Assembly: GCA_965369815.1 (NCBI GenBank)
Contig: CBDUQS010000007.1
Coordinates: forward strand, 1-39,376
Source: DAOWGG01 sp965369815
Lineage (GTDB): Bacteria > Patescibacteriota > Gracilibacteria > UM-FILTER-43-11
DNA: 39,376 nt
Direction: 5' to 3'
The position numbers were made by a program, and so were the translations under genes. Below are positions 30,975-38,936 of the stretch, piece after piece. The notes beneath the pieces were generated by a model. That model searched no databases. It was not told the DNA's origin and saw only the letters and a list, made by a program, of their open reading frames with translations. Within the stretch, counting starts at the first letter, position 1. Each line of letters begins with the position of its first letter.

Positions 30975-30980
30975 AATAGG

Positions 30981-31070
30981 CCTTTGTTTCTACAAAGAAA
31001 AAGCCCAAGTTGCCCTAGCCAAATTAAATTGTGGCTGCCCTAACGACACATTAGGAGGACTGGGCTTTTA
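30981..31070 (+). ncRNA. Candidate small structured RNA ending in an intrinsic terminator
   Basis: The roughly 90-nt transcript can fold as a 5' hairpin CTTTGT-TTCT-ACAAAG followed by a three-way junction. The closing stem is AAGCCCA with TGGGCTT, and the two arms are AGCCA/TGGCT and CCTAA/TTAGG. The closing stem is followed by TTTTATT and doubles as a terminator. GCCCTA occurs twice in the arms. It is either an independent small RNA or a leader attenuator for the nuclease gene at 31137. No match to a known riboswitch consensus is recognised. Confidence 0.6.
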
Positions 31071-31136
31071 TTAAATTTAAAATTCAAGATTAAGTCTTCC
31101 TGACTTTATTCCCTAGCGCCCCTTCCGAACAAACCA

Positions 31137-33947
31137 ATGAAAAAAGTTTTGTACGGATTTTTGATAAGTTGCCTCCTTCTCAATCAACCTAGCTTTTTAA
31201 TGGCCCAAGAAACCATTGAAGAACAAACCCCATCATCTGTAGTCATTAATGAAGTAATGATAGGATCGGAAATCAATCCAGAAAAAGATGTGTGGATTGA
31301 GCTTTTCAATCCAACCGATCAGCCAATTGAATTAAATGAATGGCAGATTAAAGGGGTCACCAAAGGAGGACGTTGGATTGATATTGTTAATGACCCCACT
31401 CTGCAAATTGAACCAGAGGGTTATTTTCTTCTATCTCGCTATTCGAACAGTCGCTATTCAGCACTGAAAATCAAACCAGAAATGACCAAGTCTTCTCTGT
31501 TTTTTAAGGAAGGATTGATTGAAATTGAGATTAGAAATCCTGAAAAGGAAGTAGTAGATCAAATAACCATCGAACATCAGATTATGGATGAATTCCGCTC
31601 ACACAAACGTGCTGATGATGAATGGGGAAAGAGCGATCAGCAAATAAATTTAAAAGAAGGATTAACTAAAACATTTGCCACCCCACACGCTTCAAACGAA
31701 CCACCAACTGAGGAGCAAGTGGAAGAGCAAGTGGAAGAGCAAATTGAGGAACAAATTGAGGAACTAACGGAGGAGAATGAAGAAATTATTGAAACCGTAA
31801 CTGATACCCCTCCATTAACCCCCCAATCAGATCTCCTTCTGGAGCCACAATTGGCCCCACTATCGGCCCCACCACTGGAAATAAAATACAAAAACCACCA
31901 ATTGATCAACGAAATCATGGCGAATCCCGCCGGCAAAGACACGGAAAATGAGTGGATTGAACTTTTTAATAGTACATCTGAATTGATTGATTTAAGCGAC
32001 TGGTATTTAGATGATGCAGAAGGGAATAGCAGCCCTCACAAACTAGAAAGCGGAACCATGATCGGACCAGGTGCACGAATCATCATTCAAGAGCCAAATT
32101 TGAAACTTTCTTTAAAAAACAGTGTGGATGAAGTAAGGCTTTTAGACCCCAATAAAGAATTAAAAGAGCGAATTGTATATGCGGAAGTAAAAGAAGATTG
32201 GTCTTACTCAAAAAAAACGGATGGAACATTTGAATGGACGCCAATCATAACCCCCTACATGACCAACCAATTCCCAGAGCCACCCAAAAGTTATTCATCA
32301 AAAGTAGTCACATTCTCAAATGTAATTCCAAATCCAACAGGAAAAGATGGGGGGAAAGAAAAAATCACATTCAAAAACCATTCACATAATTTAATCGATT
32401 TGAGCCAATGGAAACTAGAAAATAAAAAGGGTAAAACAGTGAATTTAAACGAAATGTTTTTAGATCCTTACGAAAAAACAACCATCAATCCAGCGGATAG
32501 CGGACTGACCTTGGTGAATAAGGCAGACGAACTGACATTAATTGATCCTGTGGGCAATAATATTGATCAAATCAGCTGGGAAGAAGCTAAAGACGATCAA
32601 ATCATTTTCCCAAACAATTTTTTTAAAGAAGGGATGAAAGTAATGGTCACACAAGTGATTGATGGAGACACCATATCCGCAATTATAAACAATGAAACTT
32701 ATAGAATTCGACTCATTGGAGTTGATACGCCAGAAACCGTTCATCCGTTTGAACCCATTGAAAAATATGGAAAAGAAGCGAGTGAGTTTTTAAATCGAAC
32801 CATTGCCAATAAAAACATTACTTTATATTTCGACGAAGAAAAAACTGACCGATACAACCGAATCTTAGCCTATGTTCATTACGATGGAGACTTTATAAAT
32901 GCGCTGTTGATTCAAAAAGGATTAGGTTCCGCATACACCCGTTTCCCATTTAAATATTTGGAGAACTTTGTGAAATATGAACAAGAAGCCAAAAACAATG
33001 GAATGGGCATATGGAGTGAGTACGAAACCATTAAATTCGTAGAAGATATTCAAAAAAATGAGAATGAAATGGAAGAAGTAGAGAGCGTTGAGGAATATGT
33101 AGAGGTAGATCAAGATCTACCTGAAGAAAAAGCAATTGAATGCCCCACAGAAGGGTTAGTGATCGAAGCTATTTTGCCCAATGCAGAGAAAGGAATATCT
33201 ACCGAATTCATACGCATCAAAAACAACAGTGATCAAAAAGTCTGCCTCACAGGATGGCAGCTCGACGATAATGTGATAAAGGGCTCCAAACCCTTCGATA
33301 TAAAAGGAGGATCAGTCTCACCAGGAGGTATTCGAAGCTTTCGAAAAACCGAGACCAAGATCAGCCTCAACAATTCAAATGACTGCGCCACACTAATAAG
33401 CCCGAAAGGAGAGATTATAGACCAAATTTGTTATAACAAAACCCATAAAAACGAAACCTTCACTCATGACGGCGGTGATTGGAAGCCAAAAACAAAAATT
33501 TTGAAGCGTGGACTTTCCAGTCCGCGAAGCAAAACACCAAAAACCCCCACCCGCGACACCATCGCCTACCAATGGGATTTGAAAAATGAAGAATTAAAAG
33601 GAGAAATTGTATTTATTTATGAGGAAGGGAAACTGCTTTATTTAAAAAATGAAGGAAAAACTATTCCTGTTTCATACGCAGACAGTGATTTTGATATTCA
33701 CATGAGCCAGAAATTACTGAATTTTGAAAAACCCGTTCAGATTCAAGCAAGAACCGCCGGAAACAAAAGAGAATTGATCAGTATGGGTCAGGAACATATA
33801 GAGGAAAAAGGAGAGAAAAAGGAAAAAACGCCAATTGAAGCCAAGTATTGGTTATCATTTTTAACCTTGATATCCTTGACATTTTTTTATAAATATGTTA
33901 AAAATAAAACCTTTTTATGTAACAAAAAACATGACAAAAGGGTATAA
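31137..33947 (+). CDS. Surface-anchored nuclease with four lamin-tail domains and a thermonuclease domain
   Basis: The 936 residues start with a signal peptide (MKKVLYGFLISCLLLNQ). Lamin-tail (LTD) domains follow at about 35-145, 260-360, 400-490 and 670-790; each begins with VINEVM, LINEIM or a similar strand and has a WIELFN or FIRIKN core. An acidic EEQVEEQIEEQ linker (about 187-215) separates the first two. A staphylococcal-nuclease domain lies at about 500-640 with R525, D530, E533 and R575 matching the S. aureus R35/D40/E43/R87 set, so it should be active with calcium. The C-terminus has a transmembrane helix (YWLSFLTLISLTFFYKYV) and a basic tail. It probably degrades external DNA at the cell surface. 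Confidence 0.9.
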   Translation: MKKVLYGFLISCLLLNQPSFLMAQETIEEQTPSSVVINEVMIGSEINPEKDVWIELFNPTDQPIELNEWQIKGVTKGGRWIDIVNDPTLQIEPEGYFLLSRYSNSRYSALKIKPEMTKSSLFFKEGLIEIEIRNPEKEVVDQITIEHQIMDEFRSHKRADDEWGKSDQQINLKEGLTKTFATPHASNEPPTEEQVEEQVEEQIEEQIEELTEENEEIIETVTDTPPLTPQSDLLLEPQLAPLSAPPLEIKYKNHQLINEIMANPAGKDTENEWIELFNSTSELIDLSDWYLDDAEGNSSPHKLESGTMIGPGARIIIQEPNLKLSLKNSVDEVRLLDPNKELKERIVYAEVKEDWSYSKKTDGTFEWTPIITPYMTNQFPEPPKSYSSKVVTFSNVIPNPTGKDGGKEKITFKNHSHNLIDLSQWKLENKKGKTVNLNEMFLDPYEKTTINPADSGLTLVNKADELTLIDPVGNNIDQISWEEAKDDQIIFPNNFFKEGMKVMVTQVIDGDTISAIINNETYRIRLIGVDTPETVHPFEPIEKYGKEASEFLNRTIANKNITLYFDEEKTDRYNRILAYVHYDGDFINALLIQKGLGSAYTRFPFKYLENFVKYEQEAKNNGMGIWSEYETIKFVEDIQKNENEMEEVESVEEYVEVDQDLPEEKAIECPTEGLVIEAILPNAEKGISTEFIRIKNNSDQKVCLTGWQLDDNVIKGSKPFDIKGGSVSPGGIRSFRKTETKISLNNSNDCATLISPKGEIIDQICYNKTHKNETFTHDGGDWKPKTKILKRGLSSPRSKTPKTPTRDTIAYQWDLKNEELKGEIVFIYEEGKLLYLKNEGKTIPVSYADSDFDIHMSQKLLNFEKPVQIQARTAGNKRELISMGQEHIEEKGEKKEKTPIEAKYWLSFLTLISLTFFYKYVKNKTFLCNKKHDKRV

Positions 33948-33982
33948 AATGTTACAATAAGCCCTCATAATTCGCCCCCATT

Positions 33983-35005
33983 ATGAATCCAGATGACAAA
34001 AAACCAGTGCCAGATCCCATCACCTACGATGGAGATGTCAAAATTATTGATCTGACAGATGAAATAAGCCCATTGGAAGGTTTACAAAGAGATGCCTGGG
34101 AAAAAGCAGGGATTGTTAAAGGTTATCGTGAAATCGGAAAATCCCTATTGGCAAAAATATTAATTTCAAAGGAGCTTTATTCATTCACTCAGGGCTTTGA
34201 AGACCCTGAGGTCCTCGACGGGATTATGAATACACGAGATGGACTTTATTTAGTATTAGCAAAAAATGGAGAGCTAAAGTGGTTTGGAGGAACACAGTTT
34301 GAAAATGTAGAACCAGCAATAGTTGAAAAACACTGGGCAATAATCGAAGACGAAGAGGAATTTTACCAAAGAAGTGAAATGGTTGAACGAGCATTAAAAA
34401 AAAGAAAAGAAGAACTAGGTGGAAGTATTGTCAGCAGGAAAGAAATTGAAGGCGGTTTAATGATGCAAATAATGGGAGAAACACTATTTTTGATACTTAA
34501 AGACAAAAAAGGCAACATAGTAAAATTTGGAAAAAAACAGGCTAAGGGATTAAAGCCAGAAGATATTGAAGCTTATTATCAAGGAATTCAAAATACAGAA
34601 GAGTTCTATGAGCTCAGCACAGAAATGGAACAAATGTATGAATTAAAAGAATTTGAAAATATGATTGAAAAAGCAAATGGCGCGATTACCGACTGCAGGA
34701 AAGTGGAAGGTGGATTGATGGCAAAAGTTATTATGCCTCAAAGCGAAAAGGCTGATAACCAAGATGAAGTTCTTTCTTTAGTATTAAAAAATGGAAACCG
34801 TGAACTAAGTTACATGGGAGGGGGCCAATTTCATAAAATTACCGGAGAAGAAGTGAAAGTATTTTTTAAAGAAATTATAAGTGCTGATCATTTCAAGACA
34901 GTGTCTGAAATGTTCGAAATTGTACGAGGAAGCCCAAAGTTATTGCCCGCTAAGGGGGAAACTACTAAGCCATCTAAAGAATACTCAGCAAATCAAACCA
35001 GCTAA
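33983..35005 (+). CDS. Hypothetical protein built from three degenerate repeats
   Basis: The 340-residue soluble acidic protein has three copies of a roughly 80-90-residue unit at about 46-140, 147-224 and 233-315. Each has an EIxxxLxxxI-type strand (REIGKSLLAKIL, KEIEGGLMMQIM, RKVEGGLMAKVI), a hydrophobic LYLVLAKNGELKWFGG-like hairpin and a helix ending in EEFYxxSEM. The Asn/Gln-rich C-terminus is disordered. No signal peptide and no recognised family. It follows the surface nuclease by 36 bp and is followed by the antiporter gene; its role is unknown. Confidence 0.72.
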   Translation: MNPDDKKPVPDPITYDGDVKIIDLTDEISPLEGLQRDAWEKAGIVKGYREIGKSLLAKILISKELYSFTQGFEDPEVLDGIMNTRDGLYLVLAKNGELKWFGGTQFENVEPAIVEKHWAIIEDEEEFYQRSEMVERALKKRKEELGGSIVSRKEIEGGLMMQIMGETLFLILKDKKGNIVKFGKKQAKGLKPEDIEAYYQGIQNTEEFYELSTEMEQMYELKEFENMIEKANGAITDCRKVEGGLMAKVIMPQSEKADNQDEVLSLVLKNGNRELSYMGGGQFHKITGEEVKVFFKEIISADHFKTVSEMFEIVRGSPKLLPAKGETTKPSKEYSANQTS

Positions 35006-35071
35006 AACCCGTTGGCAAACCCGCCGAGCAGCGTTAAGATAAAAACGATGTTGTTAATTAAAAAATAAAAA

Positions 35072-36022
35072 ATGGTTTATATTCTTTTTATTCTAGGGTT
35101 TGTATTTTTAGTAAAAGGAGCCGATTTACTAGTGGATGGAAGTAGCTCCATCGCCAAACGTGTCGGAATTTCAGACCTTGTGATTGGACTGACGATTGTT
35201 TCTTTGGGGACTTCAGCACCAGAGCTTTTAGTGAATGTGATTGCGAGCATTAAAGGAAATGCAGACATTGGAATTGGGAATATCATCGGGAGTAATATTT
35301 CAAACATTTTCTTGATTTTGGGTATTTCAGCCATTATTTACCCCCTAAAAGTTAAAAAAACTACTACTTGGAAGGAAATTCCACTCAACTTTGTCGCCGC
35401 TATTGTGCTCTTTTTAATGGCGAACGATGTCATGATCGATAAAGCGGAAAGCTCCATGATCGGTCGTATTGATGGAATGATTCTGATGATCTTCTTCTTC
35501 ATGTTCATGAACTACACCATCGGCTTGGCAAAAGCGCACAAAGAAAAACACAACGGTCACCCAAAACATCCTATTTCAAAAGCAGTAATCATGACTATTG
35601 TGGGGATTCTAGGACTTGCCTTTGGAGGGCAGTGGGTGGTAGATGGAGCAATAACCATTGCGAAGCAATTTGGATTGAGTGAAACACTGATTGGCCTCAC
35701 GATTGTAGCGGTTGGAACCTCTTTACCAGAACTAGCCACTTCTGCTGTTGCCGCCTACAAACACAAAACTGACATTGCGATTGGAAACATAGTGGGGTCA
35801 AATTTATTCAATATTTTCTGGGTACTCGGTTTAAGTGCTGTAATAAAACCCCTACCTTTCAATGCAGCAATCAACACCGATATATTGGTTTATACAATGG
35901 CAACCGTAATGCTGTTTATCTACTGCTTTACGAACCGACGCTACTCGATTGATAAAGCGGAAGGAGTCATTTTTGTTTTAGCTTATATAGGCTATATCAC
36001 ATTCGTAGTGATACGAGGATAA
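35072..36022 (+). CDS. Na+/Ca2+ antiporter of the CaCA family (YrbG-like)
   Basis: The 316-residue membrane protein has two inverted halves, each with the CaCA alpha-repeat: GTSAPELLVN and GNIIGSNISNIFLILG in the first, VGTSLPELATSAVAA and GNIVGSNLFNIFWVLG in the second. The acidic residues in the two GTSxPE motifs are the cation ligands. It would exchange Ca2+ (or another cation) for Na+ or H+ across the cytoplasmic membrane. Length and layout match YrbG-type prokaryotic members. The short gap of 66 bp to the upstream gene has no clear promoter. A strong ncRNA promoter begins 10 bp after its stop. Confidence 0.93.
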   Translation: MVYILFILGFVFLVKGADLLVDGSSSIAKRVGISDLVIGLTIVSLGTSAPELLVNVIASIKGNADIGIGNIIGSNISNIFLILGISAIIYPLKVKKTTTWKEIPLNFVAAIVLFLMANDVMIDKAESSMIGRIDGMILMIFFFMFMNYTIGLAKAHKEKHNGHPKHPISKAVIMTIVGILGLAFGGQWVVDGAITIAKQFGLSETLIGLTIVAVGTSLPELATSAVAAYKHKTDIAIGNIVGSNLFNIFWVLGLSAVIKPLPFNAAINTDILVYTMATVMLFIYCFTNRRYSIDKAEGVIFVLAYIGYITFVVIRG

Positions 36023-36031
36023 GGAATAAAT

Positions 36032-36060
36032 TTGACACGAAAAAATTAGAGGTGTATAAC
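36032..36060 (+). promoter_or_regulatory. Strong promoter of a long structured RNA
   Basis: A perfect TTGACA (36032-36037), exactly 17 bp, then TATAAC (36055-36060). Predicted start near 36067. No coding gene follows for 700 bp. Confidence 0.82.
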
Positions 36061-36069
36061 AAAAATCCT

Positions 36070-36083
36070 TGTTCTTTTTAACA
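36070..36083 (+). promoter_or_regulatory. boxA-like antitermination element
   Basis: TGTTCTTTTTAACA resembles the rRNA boxA consensus (E. coli TGCTCTTTAACA). It lies at the very start of the predicted transcript, the place expected for rRNA-type antitermination of a long untranslated RNA. Confidence 0.5.
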
Positions 36084-36433
36084 TAAGGCTTTTGTAGTAG
36101 CGCTTGAGTTAGAGACTTCTCTACCCCTCCTCCCTTCCCTAAGAGGAGCCTCGACAATTCGCTGCTTGAGGTCGGTCGTCCAAAAAACGACCGACCTCAC
36201 CTATTTTAGGTGACAATCTGGTGTAAAAACCAATTGCTGTCGATGATTCAAAAAGCCGTTAGCGCGGTGAATCTCCAGCAATGGATCAGGTGAGGCTGAC
36301 CCCCCACAAATCTGATTCAGTTGTTACCCTGGAAGTGTCGTTCGTCGCTGCTGGCAGCCACCAGCACAATTACGAACGACACTTCCAAAATTCGAAAATA
36401 CGCTCTGGGTGCCCTCCTACTCAGAGTGTACGG

Positions 36434-36471
36434 TCCGCCTACTCCCCCCAGGCGGATCAACACCTGGGGGG
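36434..36471 (+). other. Potential H-type pseudoknot or switch in the long RNA
   Basis: TCCGCCT (36434-36440) pairs with AGGCGGA (36450-36456). The loop holds CCCCCC (36444-36449), which can pair with GGGGGG (36466-36471). The alternative 9-bp stem CCCCCCAGG/CCTGGGGGG (36444-36452 with 36463-36471) competes with the first stem. Confidence 0.55.
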
Positions 36472-36710
36472 TGGAGAGATTGTACATCCTCTCCACCTCC
36501 CAACTATCGCCCCAACGCGATTGAGGAATCGGGTGCAGTTATGCAGACCAAAACCTCTCGCATCGAATCGATAGTGGTATGCCTCGTTAAGCGAACCGCT
36601 CTGCGACTGGGTCGCGCGTAGAGTTAGGTAACGCATCAGACCACATTTAGGCATACCAGGCCCTGCACCAAGCGCGAGCTTCGGTGCAGGGCTACCTTTC
36701 TAATCAACCG

Positions 36711-36736
36711 ATGGCTTGCGAGCCACTGGCTTTTTC
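36711..36736 (+). terminator. Probable terminator of the long structured RNA
   Basis: TGGCT-TGCG-AGCCA (36712-36725) forms a short GC-rich hairpin, followed after a few bases by CTTTTTC. It lies 29 bp before the murF ATG. The hairpin is short and separated from the T-run, so the call is moderate. Confidence 0.45.
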
Positions 36737-36764
36737 ATTAAACTTGACCTGTTAAGAACACTAT

Positions 36765-38024
36765 ATGAAAAAAATCTTCCGATTCATCATCACTCAACTG
36801 CTTATTGCGCAAGCAAAACAATACCTAAAAAAACATCGTACCCAAGTAATAGCCATCACCGGGAGCATAGGGAAGACAAGTGTTAAAGAAGCCACCTACC
36901 ACCTGTTAAAAAATCATTTCAAAGTTTATAAAAGCCCACAGGGCTTCAATACTGAAATTGGAATCAGCCTAGCGGTTCTTCAGGAAGAAAAATCGGGCTT
37001 CTCTTCGCCAGTCGAGTGGTTCAAGATTTTAAAACGCACTTTTTTAAAAGAAAAAACAGCCTATCAAAAAATAATTCTCGAAATGGGCGCCGATAGACCA
37101 GGTGATATTAAAAAACTCATTTCAATTGCAAAACCGAAGATCGGGATCATCACCAATGTGAATCCCGTTCATTTGAATAAAAATCAATTCAAAGACCTTG
37201 CTGCCATTCAGAAAGAAAAAGGGAGCTTAATTAAAAATATGGCAAAAGACGGACTCGCTATTTTGAATTACGACGATCCATTGGTTAAAAGCATGGAAAC
37301 TCATGCAACCAAGGTGAGCTACGGAACGGAAGATGGATTAGAAGTTCAAGGAGGAGGTGTTAAAGTCCACAATAAAAACATCACCTTCCAGGTAAAATAT
37401 AAAGGGGAAACCGTTGATTTTAAAATCCCAGTTTTGGGGAGCTTCCAAATTTACACACTGCTTCCAGCCATCACCGTTGGAGTTAAATTGGGCATGAGTC
37501 TACAGGAGTGTGCAGAAGCTTTGAAAGGCTACCAATTGCCCCCTGGACGGATGAATACAATCGATGGAATTAATGACAGTATTATTATTGATAGCTCTTA
37601 CAACGCCTCTCCAACAGCCAACGAAAAGGCATTAGAGCTTTTAAATGAACTGCCAGCCAAAAGGAAAATAGCCGCCATGGGAACCATGAATGAACTCGGG
37701 GAATTCACAAAAGAAGCCCATTTAAAACTAGGGGCTCAAACAGCGGAAGTATCCAACATACTCATCACCGTTGGCCCAGAAGCATCAATAATTAAACAAG
37801 GGGCTATTGAGGCAGGAATGCCCGAAAAAAACATCTATACCTTCTTCGATTCAGAAGCCGCAGGACTTTTCCTACAAAAGGAACTACGTCCTGATGATCT
37901 AATTCTCGCGAAAGGCTCTCAGAACCGTGTACGAATGGAGCGCATGGTAAAAATGATCATGAGACACCCTGAAAAAGCCAGCGTCCTCCTATGCCGCCAA
38001 GACGACGCCTGGAGCACTATTTAG
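36765..38024 (+). CDS. murF: UDP-N-acetylmuramoyl-tripeptide--D-Ala-D-Ala ligase-type Mur ligase
   Basis: The 419-residue Mur ligase has the ATP-binding P-loop ITGSIGKTSVKE (31-42), the central-domain segment ITNVNPVHLNK, and the C-terminal region with IDSSYNASPTANEKALELL (about 275-290), the MurF-type DSYNAxP motif, and GTMNELGEFTKEAH. MurF adds D-Ala-D-Ala to the UDP-MurNAc-tripeptide. The usual N-terminal substrate-binding domain of about 90 residues is missing: the P-loop begins 30 residues from the start, after an amphipathic basic helix. It may therefore be a shortened MurF or a related Mur-ligase-family enzyme. It is bracketed by two structured-RNA loci. Confidence 0.85.
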   Translation: MKKIFRFIITQLLIAQAKQYLKKHRTQVIAITGSIGKTSVKEATYHLLKNHFKVYKSPQGFNTEIGISLAVLQEEKSGFSSPVEWFKILKRTFLKEKTAYQKIILEMGADRPGDIKKLISIAKPKIGIITNVNPVHLNKNQFKDLAAIQKEKGSLIKNMAKDGLAILNYDDPLVKSMETHATKVSYGTEDGLEVQGGGVKVHNKNITFQVKYKGETVDFKIPVLGSFQIYTLLPAITVGVKLGMSLQECAEALKGYQLPPGRMNTIDGINDSIIIDSSYNASPTANEKALELLNELPAKRKIAAMGTMNELGEFTKEAHLKLGAQTAEVSNILITVGPEASIIKQGAIEAGMPEKNIYTFFDSEAAGLFLQKELRPDDLILAKGSQNRVRMERMVKMIMRHPEKASVLLCRQDDAWSTI

Positions 38025-38138
38025 CATTTTGCATTTTTAAATTTGCAATGTCATTTAGCATTCAGCATTTTTCCATGAATGTAAAATGTTTAAATAGTGA
38101 AATTGAATGCAAAATCCAGATTGCAAAATGCTAAATTA
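38022..38138. repeat. Inverted and direct TTTAGCATTTTGCA-type repeats after murF
   Basis: ATTTAGCATTTTGCA just after the murF stop has a perfect 15-bp inverse near 38120-38138. Related ATTTAGCATTCAGCA and ATTGAATGCAAAATCC units lie between. The whole can fold as one long arm. Such TTAGCATT repeats look like dispersed non-coding repeats. Confidence 0.6.
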
Positions 38139-38142
38139 AAAA

Positions 38143-38173
38143 AATCCTGAACTAAAAGTAAAGGATTTTTTTA
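38143..38173. terminator. Bidirectional intrinsic terminator between murF and the minus-strand RNA
   Basis: AAAAAATCCT and AGGATTTTTTT form an inverted repeat around a 14-nt loop, with a T-run on each strand. It can end murF transcription on the plus strand and the long repeat-containing RNA on the minus strand. Confidence 0.75.
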
Positions 38174-38220
38174 TTCTCACACCAACAGCGAAGCAATTAA
38201 AACTTAGCTGCCCAACATCC

Positions 38221-38554
38221 TACCGAAGTAAAATGCAAGACCACTAAACTCTAACAAAAATGAAACAAGTGTCCGAACTCACACAAACCGCAAGCGGCCG
38301 AGTAAGAAGCAAACTTTTATTTTGCTTTGAAAGAGAAAACGTAAACCCCAGTAACTACTGGCAAGCCAGCAAAAACCAAAGTCACGAACCCCGTCAATAC
38401 CTACTAATACAAACCTCTCATAGCAAGCTACAAAAGAAAGGTAAAAGCAAACAAAGTCGAGAAAGCAATCCAAGAAGCAACCAGCAAGCTGGAAACAACC
38501 AAAATTACAGACCTCACTAGCATCCACTAACGCCACACCCTCTACAGCAAGCTG
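38221..38554 (-). repeat. Array of tetraloop hairpins at about 62-nt spacing
   Basis: Read on the minus strand: TACTTCGGTA (38221-38230, UUCG loop), CCGCTTGCGG (38288-38297), CTGGCTTGCCAG (38358-38369), TAGCTTGCTA (38421-38430), CCAGCTTGCTGG (38481-38492) and CAGCTTGCTG (38545-38554), the last five with a CUUG loop. Stem sequences differ while the loop is fixed. Confidence 0.75.
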
Positions 38555-38604
38555 CAAAAGACGAAAACAAAAGCGAATAAAAGCGAGAAAAAAAGCAACA
38601 CCAT

Positions 38605-38922
38605 CAGTGAGAGAAGTCTGCCCCAAGCGACAAAGAACAAAGAATAAATACCAACTGAACCGAAGTTCAAAAGATAAAAACTCAAAATGAAACACTAACT
38701 CATGAATAAATTCAGAAGCTAGAAGAATCAAAACGAATCAACAATCAAAGAATAAATACCAACTGAACCGAAGTTCAAAAGATAAAAACTCAAAGAGTGA
38801 AAATCCGAGAATGAACCCATAATCGATCAACCGAAGTTTAAAAACTATAAAGCTCAAAAAGTTCCTGTGCCTAGGAATAAAAGGTAAATTTTATTTTTAT
38901 TTGAGGCAGACTCTTCTCACCG
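38605..38922 (-). repeat. Second copy of the 331-bp stem-enclosed repeat unit
   Basis: Long-range arms at 38903-38922 and 38605-38624 pair at 19 of 20 positions (counting G-U). Inside are UUCG hairpins at 38657-38668, 38765-38776 and 38829-38838 (spacing 108 and 64). It matches the first copy at a 331-332-bp offset, for example GTGCCTAGGAATAAAA at 38867 and at 39198. Confidence 0.85.
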
Positions 38923-38936
38923 AGAGATTTTTTAGA

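Larger units (their letters stand above)
36067..36736 (+). ncRNA. Candidate long structured non-coding RNA of unknown class
   Basis: The 670-nt region is GC-rich for this genome and has no credible ORF. Stems visible: GAGGTCGGTCG with its inverse (around 36168-36198); TCACCT/AGGTGA; CCAATTGCTG with CAGCAATGG around a GATTCA/TGAATC hairpin; a 15-bp perfect stem 36331-36345/36372-36386 with an inner TGCTGG/CCAGCA; GTGGAGAG/CTCTCCAC; TGGTATGCCT (36575-36584) with AGGCATACCA (36649-36658); and a 10-bp stem GCCCTGCACC/GGTGCAGGGC (36660-36692) capped by AAGC-GCGA-GCTT with a GNRA loop. A boxA-like TGTTCTTTTTAACA lies at the 5' end. It does not match RNase P, tmRNA, SRP or 6S as far as I can tell. 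Confidence 0.7.

Noticed and set aside
36281..36654. Several overlapping ORFs of 65-97 codons on both strands between the antiporter and murF genes
   Set aside because: Their products are Pro/Arg/Ser-rich without domain character, occur in all frames because the region is GC-rich, and coincide with RNA stems.
36067..36736. RNase P RNA, tmRNA, SRP RNA or a group I/II intron
   Set aside because: None of the conserved cores I know (RNase P GAGGAAAGTC, SRP GGAAGGAAGCAG, tmRNA tRNA-like ends, group II domain V) is visible on either strand. A covariance search would be decisive.
464..38024. Translation table 25 or 4 (UGA read as Gly or Trp)
   Set aside because: Every conserved gene, including rpoB and rpoC, is complete without any in-frame TGA, so reassignment cannot be claimed from this window, only avoidance of UGA.
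38279..38731. 150-codon minus-strand ORF rich in Phe, Leu and Cys, and an opposing 86-codon ORF
   Set aside because: It runs across hairpin arrays and part of a tandem repeat, its composition is biased by U-rich repeats, and no initiation signal fits; better explained as non-coding RNA.
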